Shown here: piece by piece, positions 35,629 through 45,865 of the stretch
Position numbering within the stretch: position 1 is the first letter of the stretch
Layout of the letters: each line of letters opens with the position of its first letter
NCBI GenBank assembly: GCA_032358165.1
Contig: JAALGY010000023.1
Location: forward strand, 1,488,001 to 1,552,000
Length of the DNA stretch: 64,000 bases
Source: Diplosphaera chodatii
Lineage: Eukaryota; Chlorophyta; Trebouxiophyceae; Prasiolales; Stichococcaceae
Direction of reading: 5' to 3'
Notes under the pieces: generated by a model
Seen by the model: only the letters and a program-made list of their open reading frames with translations
Database searches by the model: none
What the model was told of the DNA's origin: nothing
Program-made: the position numbers and the translations under genes

Positions 35629-38600
35629 ATGAAGGCGAAGGTCCTGCAGATTGTGTGGCATGGCAAAGAGCCTGTATATAGCCTGGACTTTCACCCGGAC
35701 GGCACGCTGGCCACGGCAGGAGCAGACAAGGAGATCAAGGTGAGTGTATAGAGCTGTTGTGAACATCGTCGTGACGCAGCATGCCAACAGCGCATGCTTC
35801 GGTGCTGGCAACATGACACTGAACATATGCAATTTCATGACTTACACCTCTGGCTGCAGCTGTGGCGCGTGGGAAAGGATGCGGACGGTGATCCAACAGT
35901 GCAGCACATGGGCAGCCTGATCGGCGGCCACACACGCACAGTCAACTGCATCCGCTTTTCGCCAACAGGTGTTGAGAGCACATGCAGTTGATTTGGCTTC
36001 CAAGTGAACATGCAGCTGTCACCGTCATCATGCTTGCTGTTGTTCACATCTGTGGCCCAGGTGAGCTCGTCTGATGAGACGAAATGCTGAAAGACGCATG
36101 ACGTTGACAACTTACTGCTATGTCTGACTGCAGGTGAGCAGCTGGCGTCAGCAGGCGATGGTGGCGAACTGTTCCTGTGGCGTGCCAACATGCAGCAGCT
36201 GAACGGCGAGGAAACTCATTGGCAAAGATCGATTCTCAGGCATGCTGATTACTTGCCACGGCAGCTGGTGCAATGGACCACACCCTATGATGTGCATGAC
36301 TCTGCATTTGATTTGAGAACTGCTTCTGTCTGTGTTGGCAGGTCGCATACAGACGACGTGCAGGATCTGGACTGGGCACCAGATGGCAGCGCCCTTGCCA
36401 GCGGCAGCATCGACAACACAGCGGTGCGGCCTTTCGTGCTTGTGGCTGACAATGATCTGCAGGAATGCCTGCATGTGTCCTGGTTGCATTTGTGAAAGCA
36501 AGCCTCTCAGCAGCTCCAAAATGTGGTGTGCAGGTGGTGTGGGATGCAAGCTCTGCACGAGGTGTGCTGCGGCTAGAGGGACACCGTCACTTCGTGCAGG
36601 TAGGCCGCATGTCACAGTTGACTATCGTGACAAACGTGCGATGTCAGAAGTTGTGGTGCCCTACATTCACACCATCGCCCTCGTGCTGTCTGTGTGCAGG
36701 GCTGCGCCTGGGATCCGGCGTCCCACCTTCTGGCCACGCAATCTGCAGACCGGACTTGCAGGTGGGTCAGCATGCTCAGCATTCGACTGCTGGCACCCAA
36801 GCTGCAAGCAGTCCGGCAAAGCCACAGCTGCATGTACGGTCCTGCTTGCACCTGCTGAGCAGGGCAGAGGCAGCAAACAGCATACGCTTGCGTGTGTCAC
36901 TCTGCAGGTTGTATGGCCCTAAGCCGCCGGCAGCAGGCCGACGCGGCAGGCCAGCAGCAACAGCGGCAACATGCGCAGGCACCGCCAGGGACCTCGTGTG
37001 CCAGCACGTCCTGGCCAAGGGCCGACCTGTTGCACCGCCAGGCAAGGGGGCCAGCTGGTGACATCCACCGCTGGACTTGCCTCCTCCCTGCTGCCATAGA
37101 TTTTGCACCCTGAACAAAACACTTCAATCCGGGTTCACAGGCAGCGACGGGCAGAGCAAGATGCAGCGGCCAGCGTTGTTTGGAGATGAGCACATGCACA
37201 CATTCTTCCGCCGCCTGGCCTGGTCTCCAGATGGTGCGAGCTGCATGTGCCCGTATTTGGTTAGAAGTGGCTCTCTGGTATCACGTGTCTCGATCCTCCT
37301 CGAATCCGGGCTATACCATGCCTGGACTCTTGGGCTGACGCCATTCTGCATGCCGCAGGTTCCCTGCTGGCTGTGCCAACTGGTGTGTACACCCGCAGCA
37401 GCAGCAGTGCACAGGGCTTCACCACGTACATTTACGCCCGGGGGCACTGGGACGCACCGGTATGTCTGAGATCTGCCCACAGCTAGAAGGCGGTATTGAC
37501 AGCGCTGACCTTGCTTGAACGTAGTTTCAATGCAAATGTATAACAAGCACACTGTCCTTCGGTACAGGTGTGCCACCTGCCAGTGCTGGCAACCCCAGTG
37601 GTAGCCATCGCCTTCTGTCCGACCCTATTTACACTGCGGCAAGCGCAGCCAGCCAATGCAGCCAGGGCTGTTCCTGCAGCTGCCAACAGCAGTGCAGACC
37701 CAGCTGCAGGGCAGCCAAGCGACCAGCACAGACATCCCACCGTGGACCGCGCAGTCGACGATGGCCTCGTGCAGCTGCCATACCGCATGATCTTCGCCGT
37801 CGCCACAGCAGAGAGTGTCATTCTGTATGACACCCAGGTGCGTCCACAGCGCTCCTCTGCTTTACGTTAGTCCAGCTGCTGCTCAGTTGAGTGATGGTAC
37901 CATCTCCAACGTGCTGCAGTCCTCCGACTCGCTCACAGGATGCGCATGACAGACTGAGCATGGGGGGACAGTCTGCTGCATGGTCCTCAGCATTGTGACT
38001 GTGGCGCAGGGCATGACGGCAATTGGCGTGCTGGGGGCGCTGCACATGGACGTCATCACCGACATCGCTTGGTCCTGTGACGGCCGCGCCCTTGCGGTGG
38101 GTTTATGTTGAAGGGTCAGAACAAGCAAGCTTCAGAGGTCGTCTGCCAAGGCCAATGCCTGCGTGCATTAGATATGCCGCCACAGCAGAGTGTAGGCGCT
38201 CTATGGATTACATGACGTCAGTGTGAATGTCAGTGTAGGTGTCCTCCCGAGATGGGTATTGCTCGATCACAGCGTTCGCAGCAGGCGAGCTGGGAGCGCC
38301 AGCGCCTGCCGAGGCTGTGCCTGCGCACATATCCCGCCGGTTGGCATCTGCCGCCAAATCTGTCAAACCCAGGTGAGCATACACATGCGTGACAGCAGTG
38401 CCTGGTGAACATTGGGTTGCATCAAACAGGCAGATTGTAAGGTCTGCCCCCGCCATCACAGCCTGACGTACGCCTCTTTCAAATCAAGGTGAAGCCTGAC
38501 CTATGATGTCCTGCAGACCGCCTCCACAGCCCAAGCAGGCGCCGGCTGCGAAGCCGCCAGTGGCCACCAACAGCCCTTCCCAGCAGCGCGTCTCGCCTGC

Positions 38601-39521
38601 CGCCGTCGCTGCAGAGCCTCACGAGCAGCAAGCGCAAGCCGGCCACCAGCAGCAGCCCATACAGCGGCGCCGTATCGCGCCGCAGCCCATCAGCATCATG
38701 ACAGCAACGGCAGGCACGAAGTCTCAGCCTGCGCAACTGGCCAGCGCAGAGGGATTGGATCCACCACCCTCTCAGCACACGGTACCAGAAGCCATGCAGC
38801 CAGCTCTGGCAGGTGGCACAGCGCAGCAGGTTACTGGGCCTGCAGCAGATGTGCAAGCGCAGCCCTCTGGTGGGGCTGGTGGTTCTGCTGCAGGTGGCAT
38901 CAGCAGCGCCAGCGGCACCCTGAAGCGCTGCGGCAGCAGTGCTGGCGAGCAGCAGCAGCAGGTGCTCGGCCATCACCATGCGCCACATCCTCTCTCAGCC
39001 TCCGCATGCAAGCCTGCCTGATTGCACATGTCCGCTCTGATGTCCAGCAAAACATGCATAAAGTACCATGAGCCTGCTGTGCGCAGTCTGTTAAGAGGCC
39101 GCGGCGGCTGACACCTGTGGCGGTGTCATCATCCATGCTGCTGAAGGACTCGGGCCCGATCTGCAGCTTTGCAGTGCAAGCCGCAGCAGCATGCGGCAAC
39201 AACCGAGAGGTACGGTGCAGCACGACAACGAGAGTGGTTGGTTGCTGTTGTCACCAGCACATTCTGTCTTTCTATTACACCGGACTGTTACTGAAATATG
39301 TGTGGCTGCATCAAATAGCACAGCATCGTCAGGCGTTCTGGACACCACGAACTAATGTCGTGCCTCGCATGCAGGCATCGCCAGCAGAGGCGAGCCATGA
39401 GGCGCCACCAATGACGAAGGTGGAGCCAAGCCGCCGCATCACGCCACAGCTAGTAGACAGGTCGCTTTCCGGTACCGTGCAGGCAGCGGAGCCTGTTGCG
39501 CTGAGTGCATTCGGGAACTGA
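35629..39521 (+). CDS. FAS2: Chromatin assembly factor 1 p60 subunit (FAS2/CHAF1B)
   Basis: WD40 subunit of CAF-1, which deposits H3-H4 on newly replicated DNA. Fifteen exons sum to 2070 bases, 689 residues, with every phase closing: 35629-35739, 35860-35968, 36134-36239, 36342-36423, 36534-36599, 36700-36761, 36908-37041, 37141-37233, 37359-37459, 37568-37837, 38010-38096, 38239-38372, 38517-38961, 39087-39209, 39375-39521. The N-terminal propeller is typical: IVWHGKEPVYSLDFHPDG, HTRTVNCIRFSPTG, HTDDVQDLDWAPDGSALASG, EGHRHFVQGCAWDP, DVITDIAWSCDGRALA and VSSRDGYCSI. The 270-residue tail is Pro/Gln/Ala-rich and carries three Arg-Arg-hydrophobic-X-Pro motifs like the ASF1-binding B-domain. Introns 3 and 7 start with GC instead of GT. 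Confidence 0.95.
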
Positions 39522-39844
39522 ATGTGGTGGAGAGGTTCTTGTGGATGACCACTGCCATGATGGTGTCATGAAAGAATTTGTAGGGTATGCAATGTCGTGT
39601 TCAGATGCCGAGGGCTTGCGAAATTGATGAGGTCTACAACACCGATCCTGCTATGCTATTTGTATACAGTTGGGGCAAGCAGACACGAGTCACTTGTCGT
39701 GCCCTTCACAGCGCCCACAAAGCTTGGTACGCTGCCGGGGTTCTACAGCTGAGAGCTAAGGTACAAGTAGGACCGATGGTGCAGTGCAGTTGCACGCATC
39801 TCGACCAGCCGTGTTGCAAGAGTGAGAACTCTCCTTTGCCGGCA
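39522..39844. other. Convergent 3' spacer
   Basis: About 320 bases between the FAS2 and sorting nexin stop codons; nothing else seen. Confidence 0.4.
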
Positions 39845-42712
39845 TCACTGGGCCTCCTCGCCATCAGCAGACGGCGGGATGAGGGTGCGCCAGGCCTCGG
39901 CTGTTTCTGCCGCCGTGCGCGCCTGCGCGATCGCAAAGTTGCGCAGCACCGCTGCCATCTCCTCTGCCCGCTCCTCCTGCAGCATGCCAGAAACACGACG
40001 CTTGTAGTAAGAACGGAAGTAAGGCCAGGGATGTGACATGAACAGCAGAATGTTGCCGCGTATGGCAAAGTCGACAAATACTGCTCACCGAATGCCACGG
40101 CACTGTCCACACCTGGAAGCGGGCCAGCTCTGCGGTCATGCGGGACACGATGGTGTCGAAGGTGCCCTGCGCGGTCTCCACCCTGTACTGCGCCTCGTTC
40201 AGCTCCCGCTCCACCTCCGCCACCTTCTCCTCCTGCGGGAACAGTTTCATCGTGTCGCTGATGTCTGGCGCAAAAGCGTGTCTGTGACGAAGCAGGTTCA
40301 GTAGATTCATTGCAGCGCACATCAAATATTGTAGGTTGCTCCTTCGCACCCCGCACACGAGCGTCTGTGCCAAGTGGATGTACGGTATGTGCACCGTCTG
40401 CTGCACACAAGAGGTGCGTTGCCAGGCGCGTGGCGCACCCTGATGCCGGGCGTGCCGCGCAGCTTCATGAGCTTGGAGCGCCTGGCGGCGACGTCGGCGC
40501 GCGCCGTCTGCAGCGTCCCCAGCGCCAGCGCCCGATCCGCCATGGTCGCCTTGCAGCTCTTCACCAGGCGCACGAACTCCTGCAGCCGTGTTTGAGCACC
40601 GATGTGGCAGCAGGCCTTCGCACTCATTGCACTGACACAAAGTGTATGCGTTCAGCCAGTGGGGCTGTCAGGTCAAGTACTCCCTGCTGCCGTTGGGACC
40701 GGCTGCTGCACCTTGAGGGGCGCCTCGAAGGACTCTGCGAGCGCGGCGGACTGCTCGCGCGCCGACTTGGCCAGTAGCTCCGGCTTGTCGCCCATCCGCA
40801 TGAAGGACTGCGCCAGGCTGCCGCTCTCAAACTTGCCGAGCGCCACCTGGCCAAAGCACGCATCGCCTGAGCAGACTGCTATCTCACTTGTGAAGGGTGA
40901 CTGCTACCGGACGCCAATGCGGCGAAAACAATTCGCACAGGGCTACAGAGGCAAAGCGGACACAGGTGCTGCACGAGGCAACAACAGAGCGTCATCCCCA
41001 CCATGGAGGTGCCGAAGTTGGCGAGGGCGCTGGAGAGGCTGTCCTGCCGCTTGACGAGGCGCGCCGCCTGCTTGTGCGCCTCCGCCAGGTGCACCTCCAG
41101 CTGCCCCACGTACTCCCGCACCTGCGCACCCAGGAGGGGCCGCCGACAGGTGGGTGCTGCTGTGCCAGTCGGGGCTGCATCATGCATGCACATATACGCC
41201 CGCATGCTCAGGAAGCGAGGGGTCGACACGTGCTTGCGCCATGATCACTGGCAGCTTTGCTCTGGGTCCAGTACATTCACGGGAGCAGCGACGCACCTCG
41301 ACAGCAGGCGAGGACAGGAATCATCACAGTCTGAGATCATGGAGCATGCTACCAGCCCTGGAGCACCTTGAGGTACTCGGGGTCCTCGTCCGCGTCCTCG
41401 CTCTTGCCGGCGATGAGCGCCACCGTGGAGTGGCTGAGCTCCCGGAACATCTGCACAGCCCCCGCCAGCGTCTTCTTGGCGCCGCCGCCCTGCTCCGCAT
41501 TGGCGCGCGCCACCTGCTGGGCCCCGAAGCAGGGTGGCTGGGTGCGACACGCCTGGCAGGCTGCAGCACTCTCGCTTGACCAACATGGAAAGCAACATGT
41601 ACTGTCAGGACGATAGATGACGATATGAGAACCCGTTGACTAATCTCTGGATTCACATTGGGCAAGCTGTGCAACGGGTGCAAGCAGGCGGTGCACCTCG
41701 ACCTGCCACTCGCCCTCGTTGTCCTCCAGGAAGGCGCGCAGGTCGGCGCTGTCAGCCAGCGACGGGTGCGCCGCCTGCGCCCAGGCAGGACATGGGTTCG
41801 AAATGCTTCAATACCATGCACCTCAACAACATCAGTGCCCAAAACATCCAGCACAGCGCCAGCTGCCGCAGGGTGCTGCCGGCATGGCTCACCACCCGGT
41901 TGACGAACTTCTCGAGGGCAGTGCGCCGCTCACGCAGGAACCGTGGCGACGTCTGGATCTTCTGCATCGGGTTCTTCTCTGGGATTGGCGGTATGATGAT
42001 CCCTACAAGTCCAGCATGCAGCATGTCACCGGGATTACTTTGAGTGTAGAACCTGTTCCAGCAGACGCAGCTAGCAGCCCGTTGGCACTGGGACAAGTGT
42101 GTTCTACCTCGGTTGTGCTCGGAAAGCCGCTGGTGCAGCCACGCAAAGTCACGAAACCGTCGGATGACCTCCATGCTGCGGTTCCGGTACTGTGTTTGCG
42201 AGGTCTTCGTGCGCACCTTGTACGTGTGGAATGCCTGCAAGGCCATGCCATGGTTCAGCAGCCTCTTACCACAACGCCTGACTCCTCTGGGCAGTGCTCC
42301 GTCAATAACATCGAAGGTGTCAATAACCTTGTAGGCGTCAAGCGTTCCCAGAACCTACCCCGACGCCGTCGCCCTGTTTGATGGGCTCTGAGATTGTGAT
42401 GTCGAAGGCTGGCGCAGGGGGATCCTGCGACGAAAGCAAACCCTGTTGAGTCAATCGTACTGTACTGCAAAATTGCAAGACATGGCCTCAAAATACATCT
42501 GCCGCTTGCTCACCGCTGGTGCTGTGCTTCTGCCTCGGGACACGTCCTGCACAACAATAAATTCGGCTCAGACTGTAGTCATCTTGCTGTCAGAGAAGGT
42601 GAACGGACGATCCTGCTGTCAGCACACCGTCAGCCGAAGGTGCACGCACCGCATCGCTCATGACGACGCTCTCATATGGTGGGGGCGGCCCATGCACGGC
42701 GCTGGTACCCAT
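39845..42712 (-). CDS. PX-BAR sorting nexin (SNX1/SNX2-like)
   Basis: Retromer-associated endosomal protein that binds PI3P through PX and tubulates membranes through BAR. It reads from MGTSAVHGPPPPYESVV through FDITISEPIKQGDGVG, then the PX domain: FHTYKVRTKTSQTQYRN, MEVIRRFRDFAWLHQRL (with the PI3P-binding RRF), IIIPPIPEKNPMQK and RERRTALEKFVNRV, followed by HPSLADSADLRAFLEDNEGEW. The BAR part is long amphipathic helices over five exons (FRELSHSTVALIAGK, VREYVGQLEVHLAEAHKQAA, GKFESGSLAQSFMRMGDK, EVERELNEAQYRVETAQG), ending EERAEEMAAVLRNFAIAQ and a TGA at 39845. The start ATG is 42710-42712; an upstream exon is possible. The join near 40.3-40.4 kb fits in phase only with a GC donor and is uncertain. 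Confidence 0.93.
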
Positions 42713-43360
42713 GATGCTGTGGGAGCCAGCCGCCGCTAGTATGCTGACACCTGGGGCAGCTCAGCGACCGCTGCAGCTGATTGCAGCGCAACTTTGCGCT
42801 GCTCAGCAGCTGGCGCTCCACCCTGACATGAAAGCTGAGATATAGCTACTCCCTGGGCCCCGAACAACGTGGATGACCACTGTACTCAGATTTCACGCAG
42901 CACGAAGGCATGCAGCAGGCACCAGCACGATGGGTGGTTGCACACAGAATGTGACTCGAGCTTGGTGTGTTGAACGAACTTGCATCAGCTGCAAACGACC
43001 GCCGCGACGCTCAGACCTTCTATTGCAGTCAGCCTGACGACGGATGGAACTGTATAGCTCGCAGATGTCAGTATGCTCTGTGCCACTGTGCAGGACAAAT
43101 AGCCGAGTACGGAGTGTGCACCCACACCTCGGTTGTTTCGCCACCCGTGATTGCCTCAGATCCTGCAGTCGGCGGGTTGGGAGACATTTGCAGTTTACAT
43201 TCTGATGAGAACCATTTGCCTCTTATCGTGTGTTCGTGCCGCGTGAACAGCTGCGCGCACCACACCACTCCAATCATACCCAGACTGCGGGCCAGGCGCA
43301 CCGCATACATACAGCTGAGGGCGCAGCTTTGAGGGCTTCAGATTGTTAGGCTGATGCAAC
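42713..43360. promoter_or_regulatory. Bidirectional spacer between the sorting nexin and SRP19
   Basis: About 650 bases between divergent starts, without coding signal. Presumed to hold the promoters of SNX and SRP19 (and Dabb if co-transcribed). Confidence 0.4.
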
Positions 43361-44237
43361 ATGCCTGACGCCCTTGATCACGACAAGGTGCGCGTGCATA
43401 GCTGTAAGCTGCAGGGAAACTCAGGCAAAAGTATGTGATCGTCCGCATGCGCAGCGGCATGATGTCGGTGTCATGTATGCAGAGGGTGGTGATATACCCC
43501 GCATACATCAACAGCAACGCCACAGTCGCTGGTGGAAGGAGAGTTCCGAAAATCCAGGGTGAGGCCATGCACGCGTTCATGGCTGCGGGTGCAAGCTGTA
43601 CTTTTCCAGCAGAGGCATGCGATGAGATGTCCTAACCGCTGGTCACTGCATGCACAGGCTGTGAAAACCCCAACGTCATCGAGATTGCGGACTGCTGCAA
43701 CCTCGGACTCAAGCTTAAGGCGGACTACGAGGTGATCACTGATCAGTCCATGCCAGACACAGTAGAAACATGCAGCATGCGGACATGATCGTTGACCGAC
43801 CTTGCAAGCCAAGCGCCCATGCATTTCATCTGTTACGCAGCGCAAATCGTACCCGCGTGAGTGGTGGGTGCTGGGCCGCGTGCGTGTGCAGCTCAAGAAT
43901 GATGACGGCACCCTGTGCAACCCTGAAATCCCAAACAGTGGGTCTTCGGATGTGCTCCTCACTGCGTGTTGCTTGCTGAAGCTCGTTGCGGCAGCAGTGA
44001 AGAGGTACCTGGCATGAAGGTGGCCCTGCATGGGGTTGACGGCAGATATCCGAATACTCTGTAGGGAAAACCCTGTACAAAAGAGTGGCAGAGCTGGTGC
44101 CAAAGCACCCTGGGCGATCCAAGAAGGCCCAGGCCGCAGCACAGGCAGCCAAGGAGAAGGAGGAGCGGGAGACTCGTGCCGCTACCGGCGCTGCCAGCGG
44201 CAAGTCCGGCAAAAAGGGGAAGAAGGGGCGCAAGTAG
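43361..44237 (+). CDS. SRP19: Signal recognition particle 19 kDa subunit
   Basis: Binds the S domain of SRP RNA and allows SRP54 to load, for ER targeting of secretory proteins. Five exons, 43361-43387, 43483-43558, 43658-43731, 43841-43937 and 44065-44237, close in phase to 148 residues (human 144). Diagnostic: RVVIYPAYINSNATVAGGRR, CENPNVIEIADCCNLGL, SYPREWWVLGRVRVQLKNDD, TLYKRVAELVPKHPGRSKK, and a Lys/Gly-rich tail ending KKGKKGRK. The nine-codon first exon matches the short leader that precedes the IYPAY motif in other SRP19s. The stop is 56 bases before the next start on the same strand. Confidence 0.95.
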
Positions 44238-44293
44238 CGGCCTTGGGCTGCAGCCGGGCGCCCCTTGCAGCGCTTCCACCTGCCTGCAGCAAG

Positions 44294-45583
44294 ATGCGGG
44301 GCGGCGGCATGGCGCTCGCCCAGCAGCCGCAGTGTCCATATGTACAGCAGCAGCTGCAGCAGCCGGCCGTGCGCTGCTTTCTGGCAGCCACAGATCCTGG
44401 CGGCAAAGGTCCCTGCGGCACGCACGTGCAGTAGTGGCAGGCACAGATGCACTGCATGTCGAGCAGCAGACAGTGCCAGTGTGTGAGTACCTGCTTAGCT
44501 TCCAGCTGAAGGCGGGCTGCCAGCCAGAGCAGGCAGTGGCAGCGCTCGAGGCCCTGTGGGCCCTGCAGTTCATGCTGCCCGGCTGCCTGTGTGCATTTGG
44601 CGGCCCGGTGCTGCAGGAGCCGGCCTTCATGCATGGCACAGGTGCACCATGCAGCTGCATGTCGTCAAGCTGTGCGGTCAGCAGACCAGCATTTGCATGG
44701 TTCGCCCTTGTGCATCATGCAGCCGATCACGGGCTGTGCACACATGGCTGCAGGTGCCACTCATGCTTTGCACATGCGCTTCGCCAGCCTTGACCACGCC
44801 ACAAGGTTCCAACAGCACGCCCTCTGGCAGGAGGCCATCCGCGCTCAGGTCCAGGCAGTCACGGACAGCTACGAAGAAGTCCTCCTGCAGGTCTGCGCCT
44901 CCTGCAGCTTGTGCATGTGCACAACGAGTGCCAATCTCGCCTTCCGCCAGCACTTTTATCTTATTGCTGCACCGTGAGCGGCTGTGTGACGCGCAGTCCC
45001 TGCACCCGCTGCAGGCAGAGGTCGAAAAGGACATGCACTCCATGTTCCGCAAAGGCAGCGAGTGGGAGAGCGGAGTGGAGCTGCTGCTGGTGCTGCAGCC
45101 GGCCTCAGGCGGGCAGTCGGGCATCGACGCTGCCTTTGCTTTCACACAGCGGCTGGCGGCTCATGCAAGAGAATCAGCAAGCGAAGCACTGCAGGCGTCC
45201 GTGGGCACCGTGGTGCGGCACACACGGCAGCAGCAGGTGTGGCAGGATCAGCAGAGCACGGCATCCAGCTGCCTGTCGCAGAGCGCAGTGTACCGCAGCT
45301 GCGCCTCGTTTCCTGCCCGCTCAGTTTGTTGCATAGTTCCTCAGGCAGTAACATGTTCGCATCGCCACAGGCCGCCAGCAGAGGCAGCATGGAGCAGGCT
45401 CTGATGGTACGCTTCCCCACTCGGCAGCAGCTGCACTGGTTTGTGGAGTCTACGCCATACAAAGCAGTTCTGACGGGTGACACCAGAGCGCCAACCGCTG
45501 CTGTGCTGGCTGTCACTTGTGAACTGCTCCCATCAGAGCGACAGAAGCAGCGTGCACCGCGGCTTCAGGCGACTGACAAGTGA
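44294..45583 (+). CDS. Double Dabb (stress-responsive A/B barrel) domain protein
   Basis: Five exons, 44294-44408, 44441-44641, 44754-44890, 45015-45236 and 45371-45583, close in phase to 295 residues. Two copies of the ferredoxin-like Dabb fold can be traced. The first has EYLLSFQLKAGCQPEQAVA, LWALQFMLPGCLCAFGG and ATHALHMRFASLDHATRFQQ; the second, more diverged, has GVELLLVLQPASGGQ, ALQASVGTVV and EQALMVRFPTRQQLHWFVES. Dabb proteins include stress-induced plant proteins and polyketide cyclases; the substrate here is unknown. No clear transit peptide. Only 56 bases separate it from SRP19. A pyrimidine-rich CTTCCACCTGCCTGCAG, like a 3' splice site, ends five bases before the ATG, so the leader may be spliced. 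A second in-frame ATG lies at 44309. Confidence 0.82.
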
Positions 45584-45865
45584 AGATCTTGCAGCTGTTG
45601 GTTGATGGATTTTGGAGGACAGCTTGTCGCCATTCTATTGACGGATTGTGTTTTCACCACATCTTGTTGCTAGGAGCCAACCTTCCACCATTTTGCGTTG
45701 TGTCGCCCACAACTGAAAACATCACTCCCTAACTACACACATGGCAAGCATACCATGTCCCGCCAAATGCTGACACAAGCACCAGGGTGCTTGGGGCTGG
45801 CTACACAGACAGACACGAAAGAATGGGCTGGTTGCTAGCACCAGCAACTGCTAGGCTAAAGTCTA

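Noticed and set aside
38479..38988. 169-codon minus-strand Leu/Arg/Cys-rich frame
   Set aside because: Antisense to the Pro/Gln-rich FAS2 tail exon, which closes in phase on both sides.
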